The notes under the pieces are model-generated. The model saw only the letters and a list, made by a program, of their open reading frames with translations, had not been told where the DNA came from and searched no databases. Below are positions 1 through 11,071 of a stretch of 64,000 bases of DNA, piece after piece. The DNA comes from Arenibacter sp040216555 (lineage in GTDB: Bacteria; Bacteroidota; Bacteroidia; Flavobacteriales; Flavobacteriaceae): positions 62,001-126,000 of the forward strand of contig JAVJOW010000009.1 of the NCBI GenBank assembly GCA_040216555.1, read 5' to 3'. The translations under genes were made by a program, and so were the position numbers. How positions within the stretch are numbered: position 1 is the first letter of the stretch; the number at the start of each line of letters is the position of its first letter.

Positions 1-3000
1 CCACTTGCCGTCCATAGGAAAGACTGAATTTTGGCAGGAACCCCGATTTTTCAACACCCACATTGGCTTTGCTTACTTCTACATTTTGAAGCGAATATTG
101 CAATATGGGGTTATTTGCCACGGTCGTTGAATCCATTATATTGCTCAAATTCATTGGCTCATATAAAACCGAAAACGTTTCAATAGGTGCTTCCGTTCCC
201 AAATACTGCTTTAGGGCCCGTTTGGCAATTTCAATATCATCATAGGCCTGTTGTCGCAATACTTGAATCTGCTGGTATTCCGAGGAAGCAGAAATAAATT
301 CCAACTTTCCGGTTTCGCCCGTATCGTAACGCAATTGTGCTGCGGTCTTAAAATTGGCATAAACACTATCCAATTGTTCGGCAAAAAGAAGTTGCGCTTT
401 ATTATAATTTATTTGGTCATACGCTTGCATTACATTTCTTATCAATTGTTGCTCGTTTACCGCATAGAATTTTTCGCCCAGTGCCACACGCTGTTTGTAA
501 AACTTCGATTTTGAAAAGCCAGAAAGCAAATCGATATTGCCCTGCTGTACACCAATAGTAGTCTGTATTCCAGGAAGATTATTGCCATATTCTTCTTTTC
601 CTGTAAAAACCTGCGTGCTACCCATGTCGAAACTTGTACCTTTCATTGCTTGTTCGCGTTCAATAAAGGCTTGACTTTCTTTAAGGGATGGATAATTTTG
701 CTTTGCCATTGCAATAGCTTCTTCCAAAGTAATGGGCTTCAGAACTGAAGTGGCCTGTTTTGTTTCCTGTGCAAAGCTATTTCCGGAAGTGAATACAGTA
801 CCCAATACTAATAGAACAATAATTACCGTGGTGCTTTTATTGACATAGCTTTCATCATCTTTATTACCCTTTTTTTCTTTTCGGGTTTCGAGCCAATAGT
901 ATAAAACAGGGATGACTACCAAGGTTAAAAATGTTGCCGTAAGCAGTCCACCAATTACCACTGTTGCAAGAGGCCGTTGAACTTCAGCACCACCAGAGGT
1001 AGAAACCGCCATAGGGATAAAGCCCATAATAGCCGCAGTTGCAGTAAGCAAAATTGGACGTAAACGTTCGTGCGTAGCTTCGTATATACGTTTTTTTAAA
1101 TCTGTCATTCCACCTTCTTTTAGTTCATTGAATTTATTTATGAGTACCAGTCCATTCAATACAGCAACTCCAAAGAGTACAATAAACCCAACACCTGCAG
1201 ATATACTAAAAGGCATACCACGGACCAACAGGGCGAAAACTCCACCAATGGCAGCCAAGGGTACGGCCATATAAATCATTAAGGACTGAGAAAATGAGTT
1301 GAGTGCGAAATAGAGCAATATGAAAATTAAGAACAATGCAATTGGTACAACAATCATTAATCGGTCTGTTGCTCGTTGCAAATTCTCAAAAGAACCGCCG
1401 TATGTGATATAATAACCCGCTGGTAATTTAACTTCGGCTTCCAATTTCTGCTGAATTTCCTCCACCATCGTTTTTACATCACGCCCACGGACATTGACAC
1501 CAATGGAAATACGACGGTAGGTATTGTCCCTTGATATTTGCATCGGGCCAGGTTTGTAACTGATATCAGCTACTTCTTTTAAAGGTACTTGTGCACCACT
1601 TGGTAAATCGATATAAAGATTTTTTAGGCTATTGATGTCTTTTCTAAATTCCTTGGCCAAACGGATGACCACATCAAATCGTTTTTCGCCTTCGAAAATG
1701 ACACTGGCTTTTTCACCCGCAAAAGCAGCACTCACATAATCGTTCAACTTATCAACGGTAACACCGTATTGTGCCATCTTTGCACGGTTGTAAACCACGG
1801 TCATTTGAGGCAGACCGCTGGTGGCTTCCACATTCAGGTCGGCCGCTCCGGGAACGGTTCTAATGACGGCTGCTATTTCTTTAATTTTATTAGCCAATAC
1901 GCCCAGATCCTCGCCATATAATTTTATGGCGACATCTTCCCGAACACCTGTAAGCAACTCATTAAAACGAAGTTCTACGGGTTGTGTAAAAACAAAATTG
2001 ACACCGGGAATCACAGAAATTTTCTCTTGAATTTTTTCTATGAGTTCTTCTTTACTATCTGCCGAAGTCCATTTGCTTTTATCTTTCTCCAGAATAATAT
2101 AGCTGTCGGCGATGTCCATAGGCATCGGATCAGTTGGGATTTCAGCAACACCAATACGTGAGACCATTGTTTTTACTTCAGGGAATTGTTTTACGATATT
2201 TTGAAGTTTTTTTGAAGCTTCAATGGATTCCGTAAGGCTACTACCAGGTTTTATAAGGGCCTGCATCGCAATATCGCCTTCATCAAATTTTGGAATAAAT
2301 TCGCCACCCATATTGCTGAAAATAAATCCTGCAATCAATAATAGCCCGACGGCTCCAATTACAACACCTGCCTTAAAGCGCAGTGCAAAATTGAGCAACG
2401 GTACATAGGCTTTGTTTAAACCGAACATTATTTTATCACTAAACCTGTCAATCTTGTTTTCAAATTTGGCGAACCAACTATTTTGATCTTTGATGGGTTT
2501 TAAAAATAATGCCGAAATCATTGGTACGTAGGTAAGACAAAGAATTATCGCTCCCAAAACGGCAAATCCAAAGGTAAATGCCATCGGACGGAACATTTTT
2601 CCTTCAATTCCAGTTAAGAATAGAATAGGTGTAAATACTATTAGAATGATCAATTGTCCAAAAAATGCGGAATTCATCATCGTACTTGCCGATTCATAGG
2701 CTATTTCATCCATTTCAGATTTCTCGATAACAGTTGTAGTTTTTTTCATCCGTTGATGAATATGGAATACCATTCCTTCCACAATAATTACTGCTCCATC
2801 TACAATAATTCCAAAATCAATAGCTCCCAATGACATCAGATTGGCCCAAACACCAAATTGTTTCATTAAGATAAATGCGAACAATAGGGATAGTGGAATA
2901 ACCGAGGCTGTTATCAATCCGCCACGGAAACTTCCCAAAAGTAGCACCAGAACGAATATTACGATCAACGACCCTTCTATAAGATTTTTTTCGACGGTAC

Positions 3001-4016
3001 TTGTTGTTCTGTCAATGAGATCGCTTCGGCTTAAAAAAGTATCAATGTAAACGCCCTCCGGAAGGGATTTTTGAATTTCGATTATACGTTTCTCGACATT
3101 TTTGACCACGTTGCTCGGGCTTTGCCCTTTTAGCATCAAAATTTGTCCACCAACGGATTCGTGTCCATCTTGGGTAAAAGCACCATAACGCACCTGACTT
3201 CCATAACCTACTTTTTCTGCAACGTCACGAACTAAAACAGGACTACCGTTCTGTGAGGTAACAACAATATTTTCTAAATCGGCGATGCTACGTGCCAAGC
3301 CTTCGCCTCGAATAAAATTGGCTTGATGGTTTTTTTCGATATAAGCACCGCCCGTATTGGCATTATTAACTTTCAGGGCTTCAAAAACCTGATTCATTGT
3401 AATGCCAAAACTTTTCAATTTATCGGGGTTAATGGCTACTTCATATTGCTTTACAAATCCTCCAAAAGCATTGACCTCCACAACACCGGGCACTAATGCC
3501 ATTTGACGCTTTACAATCCAATCCTGAATGGTACGTAACTCCATTGCATCAAATTTATCCTCGTAGCCTTCCTTTACTTTTAGCGTGTATTGGTAAATTT
3601 CGCCCAATCCCGTAGTAATTGGTGCCATAAAGGGCTTCCCAAATCCTGCGGGGATTTCTTCGCTCACTTCTGCAAGTTTCTCTTGCACCAACTGTCGGGG
3701 CAAATATGTTCCTGCTTCATCATCGAAAACAATGGTAACTACGGAAAGCCCAAAACGGGAAACGGAGCGCAACTCAATAACATCGGGTAAATTGGCCATT
3801 GCCAATTCCACCGGATAGGTTACAAATTGCTCAATATCCTCTGTCCCCAGATTAGGTGCAGTTGTTATAACTTGTACTTGGTTGTTGGTAATATCTGGTA
3901 CCGAGCCCAGGTTTATAGTGGCCATAGAGTAAATGCCCGTGCCTACAAGTGCCACTATAAATAGCCCAATAATAAATTTATTATTAATGGAAAATGAAAT
4001 GATTTTGTTAATCATG
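1..4016 (-). CDS. cusA: CusA/CzcA-type heavy-metal RND efflux pump fused to a TolC-like domain (partial)
   Basis: Proton-driven export of Cu(I)/Ag(I) or a related metal from the periplasm. Reading the minus strand from the ATG at 4014-4016 gives one open frame of about 1338 residues that runs off the window. Residues 1 to about 1045 are an RND pump: N-terminal TM1, a porter domain, a TM4 region with the acidic motif FGIIVDGAVIIVEG, and a second half ending in TM11-12 (FGVAVLNGLVLINKF). A second signal-like hydrophobic stretch near residue 1060 (VIIVLLVLGTVFTSGNSFAQ) leads into a TolC-like helical domain with coiled-coil repeats. RND-TolC fusion is common for this family in Bacteroidota. The C-terminal end lies outside the window. 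The adaptor (CusB-like) gene is probably beyond position 1. Metal specificity cannot be fixed by eye; copper or silver is inferred from the CopB gene elsewhere in the window. Confidence 0.96.
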
Positions 4017-4133
4017 GATTACAGCGTTAATTCAGTTAAAAAAATGATGGTGTGCGCAATTGAATCCGATACTTATCGAAACGAAAGCTTCATAATAGGA
4101 CAGAGTTATCCTAGTTGTCCTATGAAAACTGAA

Positions 4134-4529
4134 TTATCCCCGTGGGGGTTGGTAAAGTGATTCCAGGAATCTGGAATTGAAGAGGAATGAATATTTGCCA
4201 TACTCAAAGCTGTTTTCAAATCTTATAGACTTAATTTCAACTGAATTAGCGGGAGCAACAAATACTATGGGATGGCAGCACTGATTATGGGTATGTGATG
4301 GAATTTTGTCCTCTTCCGAACCCGTATGGTGGAATCCATTATCGCCTTCTGAATTAAAATAATCCTCGACCACATACTCAAAAAATGAATCTCCATCGTA
4401 CTCCCTGTGATCTTGATAATGTTCAACGAAATGCGAAATTTTTTCAATTTGTTCACATAAGTCCATATCCATAGCTACTCCTTGAAGAAGAAAAATAAAT
4501 GACATTGATATGGAAACAAATATATTCAT
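4134..4529 (-). CDS. Small secreted His/Cys-rich protein, DUF6660-like
   Basis: 131 residues with an N-terminal hydrophobic segment (residues 1-19, signal-peptide-like). An acidic middle is rich in His, followed by a HTHNQCCHP cluster and the C-terminal tail YQPPRG. This layout (signal, acidic stretch, H-x-CCH, terminal PPR) resembles the small DUF6660-type proteins that often precede CusA operons in Bacteroidota. The family link is from memory of the pattern, not a search. It lies 117 bases upstream of the efflux pump on the same strand, so a metal-binding periplasmic role is a fair inference. No catalytic motif is visible. The start at 4529 is the first ATG and yields the signal sequence. 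Confidence 0.7.
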   Translation of the reverse strand: MNIFVSISMSFIFLLQGVAMDMDLCEQIEKISHFVEHYQDHREYDGDSFFEYVVEDYFNSEGDNGFHHTGSEEDKIPSHTHNQCCHPIVFVAPANSVEIKSIRFENSFEYGKYSFLFNSRFLESLYQPPRG

Positions 4530-4695
4530 TTGAATTGCAAAGGTAATTGAATTTTAGTGCAACTGGGTTGCAAAATTTTTAAATCCAATTGGTTTCATAA
4601 AACGACAGTGGCTGTCGCAGAAAGGTTAATTCTATAATTAGAGCTGTTTGTATTATAATATTCCGCGATATGTAATTTCGCTTTGGTACGGTATG

Positions 4696-4726
4696 ATATT
4701 AAAAGGGCTTGCAGACCTTTTAATAT
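4696..4726. other. Perfect 11-bp inverted repeat with 9-base loop
   Basis: Arms ATATTAAAAGG (4696-4706) and CCTTTTAATAT (4716-4726) are exact reverse complements. No T-run follows on the plus strand, so this could be an operator, a recombination-site arm or a weak terminator. Function unknown. Confidence 0.6.
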
Positions 4727-5162
4727 TTGAGAGGTTGGCATACTTTGTACCACACTTTGTATATGTTTTTCTTCTAAAAAGTTTCATTTACAAGCGTAAT
4801 GTGAGCGGGATGGTAAATAATCCAATCCTTTCTTTTAGAATATAGATAGTTTTTTCGCCGTATAATTTTTCCAACCAAATTGCACCTTAGAAATAGAACT
4901 TTATTCTTACATATTACGGTAATTTGATGCTTTAGCCTCGCTCACTTCAGGTTTGACCAAAATGCTTTGTTTGCAAGGTAACATGATAGAAAAAATTATA
5001 ACTGACATAAAATTCCTACAAAATATACAATATTCTCTACTAGATATACAATCTGTTCTTGGGATATTCATTTTTGAAGTACCTTCCTATATATTCTTTT
5101 TTTAAAGACCTCACGACTTGCCAACAGCGATTGAACTTTTGGCATGATTTCCTTCCTCCAGT

Positions 5163-5181
5163 TCTAAAACCTTGTTTTAGA
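5163..5181. promoter_or_regulatory. 8-bp inverted repeat 46 bases upstream of the tyrosinase-like gene
   Basis: TCTAAAAC (5163-5170) pairs exactly with GTTTTAGA (5174-5181) across a 3-base loop. Its position just upstream of the 5228 start suggests an operator or a leader hairpin. This rests on position and symmetry only. Confidence 0.4.
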
Positions 5182-5227
5182 TTCCTTTATTTATAATACG
5201 AAAATATTAACAGTTAAATCGAATGCT

Positions 5228-8200
5228 ATGGCTGCAACAGGAAACAATTATATCGATTTCGTTTCGGAATTAATTTACGGTGATTTGGGAGCCGGGGAAT
5301 TGGGAGCAGTAGCCCCCATAGGAGCAAAAAACCATATCCATTGGACACGAGATAATATTCCTTCATCAGGTGCAACCGCGGTAACTGGTGATGCCTTTCT
5401 TGAGCATCACCTAGATTATATGCTAAGCTTATACGAATCATGGCGAAGTAAATATTTCCTTCCTCCGGTGAGACCATGGGATGGACAAAGCAGTATGGAA
5501 GGCGAGCAATCGGCTACAGTTCCTGGAGCCGGCCCCTTACCTGGAAATACAGATGCATTGGGAACGAGTATTCGACTATATTACAACACCAATTATCGTA
5601 GCCTATTAACAGAAGAGATGGCTGATGAAGTAAAGGCGCCCTATAGTTACCGATATTGGGCATTTGTAAAATGGGCAAGCGATTTAAGAAAACGAGTTTT
5701 GGGGCAACCGGTAATACATGTTCACAAGGTTTTTGATAGAAATGGTACGATACTTTCTGAAAAAGATTTCACCGATATTTTTCATCAGGTGCATCATGTT
5801 TGGCATCCTAATGGACCAATAGGTGGAGGCTGGACAACTGCAACACCTTTCTTCAATACGAGTGTAGGTCAGCACCAAGGAAAAAAGGAAATAAGCCGTA
5901 CCCAAGTGGGTGCGGAATTCTTCACTTTTCATAGGGATCATTTGGAGTTATTTGATCGCTGGTTAATAAGCACAGGTCAGGATGTAATACAAGACATAAA
6001 TACATGTGCCCACGATACCGATCCCAATGACCCACCTCCTGCCGGAGTGCAATCTGATTACTCAGGTTATCCACATATTGAAGATTGGAGCGATAATCCA
6101 CCGGATGTTATCTTTAACGATATTCATACGACTTATTGGGAAAGTGATGTGGATGAGTTTAGTAATATCGGGGAAATGGGTCAACGTTTTGCCACAGATT
6201 TTAATCAGTTTCCTGCTATAAATATACCCGGAGTTTCGGATACCGGTTATCATGGAACAGGGCATGTACTTAATGCTGATCTAGCACCACCAGTTGATAA
6301 TAATCATTCGCCTCGTTTTTTTGCTTGGCACGGTTATAATGATAGTGTTTGGCGTAAAAGAGAGCCTAGATTTGACACTTTTAAATTGGTGCAATCAGAC
6401 AATTCAGATTTTCCACAGCCAAATATATTGACCATTCTAAGAGATCTTAATGCGTCAACTGATACTGTTGAACCAAGTTTGGGTGTTGCCGGTATTGATA
6501 TTACTAATGGTCAGGGAGCTTTACAAATTAAATTAAATGTAGAACCAGACCCTTTTGGTCGCACTTTAGAATTGGAATTAAAATGTGAGGTTTTTCGCGG
6601 AGCACTAGGTAGTACTGCCGTAATAGCATTAACACGAAATCTAACAATAATTCCAGCGGGTGTTCCAGCGGGGAATCAACGTTTGGCGAACGTCGATTTT
6701 TTTGAAGATTTTGATTTTGATGGAACGGCCGGAACCGAGGATACAGATTTTGATGGGCCTTTTAAATCAGATAATTTACTTTTTGTACCTACTCCAGTTG
6801 GTTTTAAAAATCACACTATCCGAATTAGCGGTTATCTAACTTGTACTTCGAAGCCAGATGGAACTGTGCCCATCGTAACTGGAACAATTTCAAGTGCCGG
6901 TTTAAATGTAACCGGTGTTGGGTCTGCATTCTCCTCTGAATTGAGACAAGGCGATTTAATTCGTAGCAACGGACAGGTTAGGATGATTACTAATATAAGC
7001 AACAATACCAGTTTAATTTTGCTTGAACCTTTTAGCCCGGATTTACCGGCTGGATCCACCTATGAACGATTGGACGGTTTTGATCATAAATCGGAAATAG
7101 AGATCTCGTTAATTCAGGAAAAATCGGTACCTGATATCACAACTTATTTGGATTTAAGTACTTTTAGTATTGAGCAGGTAGCCGCTGTAGGAACCACGGT
7201 TTTTGACGATGCATTTTATGTTGTCTTACAAGATCAAACTACCAGACCGTATACAATTACATGGCCCGCAGATGTAGAGCCTGCCCTGTACGGCCTAATT
7301 GCTCCTCCATTATATTCAGCTGGTCTTTACACAGATTTGGCACACCGTCCTACCATTGAGTTGCGGGATGCTATAACGGATGCAGTGATACCGGGCGTGG
7401 AGGTGCTGGTTACCTCCTTACAACCTGAAGACCCGGGATTACATCCTACATTTCAGCAACGGGTCACTTGTCCTTGCCAGGTTACATTTACCGGGCAGGA
7501 TGCGTTTGCCGGCTTAATTGCAGCAGGCGATTTCACTATGGTAAAGGTAGTGGTTACTGCAACAGACCGTTGTGGAAATCAAGTAGTTGATGATAGTATT
7601 CAAATCAGATTACAGTTTAATCCAAATCCATATATGTTGGATGGTCCAACGCATTGGTTAAGCACCGATACAAGGGTATTTCAAATTCCAGAAGGGCAGG
7701 CTCGTTTTGGGGTTCCAGCCGGATGGACAGATCCAAATACATTTATTCAACAAGTAATTTCTAATTTTAGAACAGGGAACGGTACTGCAGGAGGGGAAAC
7801 CTTCGACGGTTTGGAGGCTGATCAAGGAGATGCTAAATTGGAGTATTCTACTAGCATAGGTGGAGTTAATATTTATAATTTTGCTTTGGCACAAGTGCAT
7901 TTACAGAGTGAGGTTCCACTTGATGATCTACGGGTAACATTTAGGTTCTTTCGTTGGGGAGTGGCAAATGTAGAGTTTAACAATACACTGGCATATCGCT
8001 CAGATGCATCAACCATTGGTTTGCTCGGGAAAACCACGTCTAACGAGTTGGCATCCATTCCGTTTTTTGCTGAACCTCGGGTGGCAACCACTATGGATAT
8101 GGGCACACAGATCGATCCTTTCAACTTATTTGATTTCGCCCCTACCGGAGGAACGGAAGCGCTAAGTTATTTTGGTGCTTATCTGGATATAAATCAGACA

Positions 8201-9793
8201 ACGCCACGCTTTCCGCAGACGTACACGGGTGATGGACCCTTTATTGGCGCTTTGCAGAGCATTCGGGATTTATTGGAAGATCATCACCAGTGTATGGTAG
8301 TTGAATTGCTACATCCTTCAGATCCCACTATAAATGGATCTACACCTGGCAATTCAGATAATCTATCCCAGCGAAACTTGCTGATCGTTCAAACAGCAAA
8401 CCCCGGTTCGGAAATAACCAGGACTGTACAACATGCTTTTAATATTGATTTAACAAGGAGTATAAAAAGACCACAAAAAGATCTTCCTCCAATAATAGAT
8501 CCAATTCATTTGCATCATTCCCATAGTGATGACGGGCACGGTCTGTCCGTGGCTGACACTGATAATCATGAAAATCACGATAAGGGCAATATACTATTGA
8601 ACAATAGTTTATCACCAATAAAAATCAATCGAGCTCGACCCATAGTGGATGGAAACCACCATAATGGCGACTTAAAATCGGAAGTATTACATCTTGAGGA
8701 AAGTTGGTTGGCGCAATCTCCTGGATTGCTAAAGCGCTTTAAGGATAAGTTGCATGCCAAGCATGAAGCAATGGAAAGGTGGACCTTTAGTATTGACAAA
8801 TGGAAACCCACAACTGGACTGGATGAGTTGGCGATTTTTTGGAATAACCTTCCCAAAACCTCAGAAGTTGAACTCTACCTACCAGGGGTGAATGTCGAGG
8901 AAATATTCAATTTCAGAAGCCTAAGACACGCACCCTCTACGGTAAAAATAGTTGATTCACATACTTTAAGACTTTTCCCCACTGGGACCACATATTTGCC
9001 AATTGCCCCATTCTGGGGTGATAATATATCGGGCTTGATAAAAGTAAAATTACCGGCCGGTATAAAAAAAGGACAACGCTTTAAAGTTGATATTTTGCAA
9101 ATGCGTGCAGATGAAGCACGTACCTTAGGTGGGTTTCAGCTAAATATTCAAGTGGAAAAAGCGTTAGAAATTCTAGATGCCGATCTTCGCATACTTGAAT
9201 TGTTTCACAAGCGGTTTAGTGTGAAAAAGGCTGACGACAGATGGTATCCTATAGTTGCCAGACAGGTTGAATTTGCAAGAAAACGTGCAAAAGATATGGT
9301 TGCTTTGGCAAATGAGGAGAACCCGGAAATGGAGCCTTTGGAATGGAAGGACCCCACAGAATTTCAGAAGGGTAAAAAGGTGAGGGTCGTAATAGAGAAA
9401 ATTCAAATCACAGATGATAGGGAACCATTTTTTAAAGGCAAAGGTGAGTTTCGTTTTTTTGCCAAAGTATATACGCCGAACAACGGCGGGATATTAACAA
9501 AAAACATATTTCCTTTAAAGGGGCACTACCATTTAAGTGATATCAAAGGGTCGAATGAAATTATTCTCAATGCCGCCATATTTGAAAATTGGGTTGAGGA
9601 CAAATTAAGGATCCAGATCGGCGGCGTAGAGTTGGACACCTTTGATCCGGATGATCATCTTCTTAATTATAAGCAAGAATATGACGGAAATCCAGTGTCA
9701 TGGTTTAAAAATTATTCACCTTCAGGAGACCCCATTGATTCGATGGATATGGATGGATGGAAACTATGGTATCGAATTGAGCAGGCGGGATAG
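5228..9793 (+). CDS. Giant tyrosinase-like type-3 copper protein with multidomain tail
   Basis: 1521 residues. The N-terminal ~380 residues look like a di-copper tyrosinase/hemocyanin core. The CuA side ends in FHRDHLELFDRWL (His235 as third CuA ligand; earlier candidates are His186/189/190/193 and His216). The CuB side has GYHGTGH (His342, His346) and SPRFFAWHGYNDSVW (His368), matching the tyrosinase pattern H-x3-H ... DPxFxxHHxxxDxxW, with Ser-Pro where Asp-Pro is usual. Such enzymes oxidise phenols or catechols, or bind O2. The middle is beta-rich with repeated acidic stretches. A His-rich linker (His-x-His runs) precedes a ~400-residue C-terminal region of unknown fold. No signal peptide is visible. 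Typical bacterial tyrosinases have about 300-500 residues, so most of this protein is unexplained. The copper-efflux neighbour fits a copper context. The ATG at 5228 is the only sensible start. Confidence 0.75.
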   Translation: MAATGNNYIDFVSELIYGDLGAGELGAVAPIGAKNHIHWTRDNIPSSGATAVTGDAFLEHHLDYMLSLYESWRSKYFLPPVRPWDGQSSMEGEQSATVPGAGPLPGNTDALGTSIRLYYNTNYRSLLTEEMADEVKAPYSYRYWAFVKWASDLRKRVLGQPVIHVHKVFDRNGTILSEKDFTDIFHQVHHVWHPNGPIGGGWTTATPFFNTSVGQHQGKKEISRTQVGAEFFTFHRDHLELFDRWLISTGQDVIQDINTCAHDTDPNDPPPAGVQSDYSGYPHIEDWSDNPPDVIFNDIHTTYWESDVDEFSNIGEMGQRFATDFNQFPAINIPGVSDTGYHGTGHVLNADLAPPVDNNHSPRFFAWHGYNDSVWRKREPRFDTFKLVQSDNSDFPQPNILTILRDLNASTDTVEPSLGVAGIDITNGQGALQIKLNVEPDPFGRTLELELKCEVFRGALGSTAVIALTRNLTIIPAGVPAGNQRLANVDFFEDFDFDGTAGTEDTDFDGPFKSDNLLFVPTPVGFKNHTIRISGYLTCTSKPDGTVPIVTGTISSAGLNVTGVGSAFSSELRQGDLIRSNGQVRMITNISNNTSLILLEPFSPDLPAGSTYERLDGFDHKSEIEISLIQEKSVPDITTYLDLSTFSIEQVAAVGTTVFDDAFYVVLQDQTTRPYTITWPADVEPALYGLIAPPLYSAGLYTDLAHRPTIELRDAITDAVIPGVEVLVTSLQPEDPGLHPTFQQRVTCPCQVTFTGQDAFAGLIAAGDFTMVKVVVTATDRCGNQVVDDSIQIRLQFNPNPYMLDGPTHWLSTDTRVFQIPEGQARFGVPAGWTDPNTFIQQVISNFRTGNGTAGGETFDGLEADQGDAKLEYSTSIGGVNIYNFALAQVHLQSEVPLDDLRVTFRFFRWGVANVEFNNTLAYRSDASTIGLLGKTTSNELASIPFFAEPRVATTMDMGTQIDPFNLFDFAPTGGTEALSYFGAYLDINQTTPRFPQTYTGDGPFIGALQSIRDLLEDHHQCMVVELLHPSDPTINGSTPGNSDNLSQRNLLIVQTANPGSEITRTVQHAFNIDLTRSIKRPQKDLPPIIDPIHLHHSHSDDGHGLSVADTDNHENHDKGNILLNNSLSPIKINRARPIVDGNHHNGDLKSEVLHLEESWLAQSPGLLKRFKDKLHAKHEAMERWTFSIDKWKPTTGLDELAIFWNNLPKTSEVELYLPGVNVEEIFNFRSLRHAPSTVKIVDSHTLRLFPTGTTYLPIAPFWGDNISGLIKVKLPAGIKKGQRFKVDILQMRADEARTLGGFQLNIQVEKALEILDADLRILELFHKRFSVKKADDRWYPIVARQVEFARKRAKDMVALANEENPEMEPLEWKDPTEFQKGKKVRVVIEKIQITDDREPFFKGKGEFRFFAKVYTPNNGGILTKNIFPLKGHYHLSDIKGSNEIILNAAIFENWVEDKLRIQIGGVELDTFDPDDHLLNYKQEYDGNPVSWFKNYSPSGDPIDSMDMDGWKLWYRIEQAG

Positions 9794-10062
9794 AAATTAA
9801 GACTTTTGGAAAAATATCTTGTAGGTTGGGATTTGAACCTATTAAACTTATATGTCAATCTGTACTATACTGTCTTGCGTGGCGCATGTCTCTACCCACC
9901 CGAGGGAAAACTTTGAGCGGATCCACATGGACGTTCGTAAATTTCTCCCGTTAAAGCTAAAACGGCCTTAATTTGTTGATAACTAATGGCTTTGGGGTTA
10001 TATGCGTTTTAATAAAAGCTTCGGATTTTGTAATTTAATAGGTCAACAATAATGATGAAACC

Positions 10063-10826
10063 ATGTATTATAATCAGGCCATCTGCGATATATATATATC
10101 GGTACGGGAGCCGGAAAGAAATTAATGGAGGACATTGAGAATGCCAAGCAATCGGTAAAAATTGTATCGCCATATCTTTCTCTCTTTCTGGTCAAGAAAT
10201 TGATCGACCTGTATTTTAGGGGCATTGAGGTGCAATTGATTACTATGGATAACATAGAGGATTTTTACGGGGATAGACAAAAGAATATCTGTCAACTTAT
10301 CATTCAGGACAGAAGTATTGATAATGATGCAAAGTCCCTTCGATTAAAATGGGTCAATAGAAAAAGATTGCTTTACTTTTTTTTGATTGTAATGATTTTA
10401 ATGTTGTGTATCATGGCATTTATTACCTGGAATCGCATGGTTTTATGGGGAGGTATTCCTTTGATCCTGGTTTGGCTCTTGATTCGGCATTACACATCGA
10501 AAATTAGGAACGCTAAAATCTACAAATATTCCTACAGACAGTTATTTCCATTCAAGGTATTTACAACTCCTGAAGATAACTCCTATTCACATCCTTTTGT
10601 TCATGGGAAATTGTACTTGATCGACGATGGGATTGCGTATTTGGGTTCCTTGAATTTCACTGGAAATGGGACCAAGAATAACTATGAAACCAGAATTCGA
10701 ATTACAGACAGAAATGCGGTTAAGGAATTGGTGGTTGAATTTGATGCCTTGCTTCATAATGAGAACCAACCCGAAAGATATATTGTTGAGTGGGGAAGGG
10801 AATTGTATGAGGAGGCCAGATATTGA
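10063..10826 (+). pseudogene. Phospholipase-D-like membrane protein, frame broken in an (AT)6 tract
   Basis: The main open frame starts at an internal ATG (10125) and encodes 233 residues. It has KIVSPYLSLF at the N-terminus, a two-helix membrane hairpin (about residues 82-116) and one HKD motif, HGKLYLIDDG, followed by GSLNFTGNG. PLD-family members use HxK(x4)D to cleave phosphodiesters; one motif implies a dimer. The likely true start is the ATG at 10063 (MYYNQAICDIYI...), which is in a different frame and stops at 10123. Removing one AT unit from the (AT)6 tract at 10088-10099 would join it as ...CDIYIGTGAGKKLMEDIE..., a natural N-terminus. So the gene is frameshifted, phase-variable through dinucleotide slippage, or misread at the tract. 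A hairpin terminator follows the stop directly. Confidence 0.7.
10088..10099 (+). repeat. (AT)6 dinucleotide tract inside the PLD-like gene
   Basis: Six AT units at the point where the reading frame of the PLD-like protein breaks. Five units would restore one continuous frame from the ATG at 10063. Short dinucleotide tracts of this kind can slip during replication. Confidence 0.8.
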
Positions 10827-10827
10827 C

Positions 10828-10848
10828 AGATAACGTTCTGCGTTATCT
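10828..10848 (+). terminator. Hairpin directly after the PLD-like gene
   Basis: AGATAACG (10828-10835) pairs exactly with CGTTATCT (10841-10848) around the loop TTCTG, starting one base after the stop codon. There is only a weak T-rich tail. A close relative of this hairpin sits at 18838-18856 at the start of the second copy of repeat D. Confidence 0.55.
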
Positions 10849-11048
10849 CTTTCCATAGAAGGCATTACAATGACAAGTCTTCAATATCTAAATTTTTTGT
10901 GCTGGTTGGTGCGCTGGCGTATTTGTCTCATCTTTTTCTTTAAGTTTATCTTTTAAAAATATTCTTCGTAAAAGGTAATAGAACACTTAATACGCGAGAT
11001 GACAATAAGAGGTAACTGTAATGTCTGTGGAATGTTTTTGATAAATGA
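10828..11048. repeat. Intergenic repeat D, copy 1
   Basis: The segment shares two blocks with 18837-19005: the hairpin GATAACGTTCTGCGTTAT at its start, and a later block with AGAACACT, a CGA-rich stretch and GTCTGTGGAATG. Similarity is patchy, by eye about two thirds over the aligned blocks. In both copies it ends just upstream of an operon of the island (DUF488 here, AAA-subtilase at copy 2). Confidence 0.55.
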
Positions 11049-11067
11049 AGTATATGTCCTAAATTTG
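11037..11067 (+). promoter_or_regulatory. Bacteroidota-type promoter of the DUF488 operon
   Basis: TTTG (11037-11040), a 19-base spacer and TAAATTTG (11060-11067) match the Bacteroidota -33/-7 consensus TTTG-N19-21-TAnnTTTG. The ATG at 11072 is only four bases after the -7 box, so the message would have a very short leader or none. Confidence 0.55.
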
Positions 11068-11071
11068 AGAT

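Larger units (their letters stand above)
4530..5227. other. Intergenic region, 698 bases, no convincing gene
   Basis: Divergent gap between the metal-resistance pair on the minus strand and the tyrosinase-like gene on the plus strand. It contains two clean hairpins (listed separately) and AT-rich sequence. A 65-codon plus-strand frame at 4648-4845 has no recognisable domain and overlaps the first hairpin, so it is not called. Promoters for both neighbours should lie here, but no full TTTG/TAnnTTTG pair was found. Confidence 0.6.

Noticed and set aside
4648..4845. 65-codon plus-strand frame in the first intergenic gap
   Set aside because: No start context, no recognisable domain, and it overlaps a perfect hairpin; treated as non-coding.
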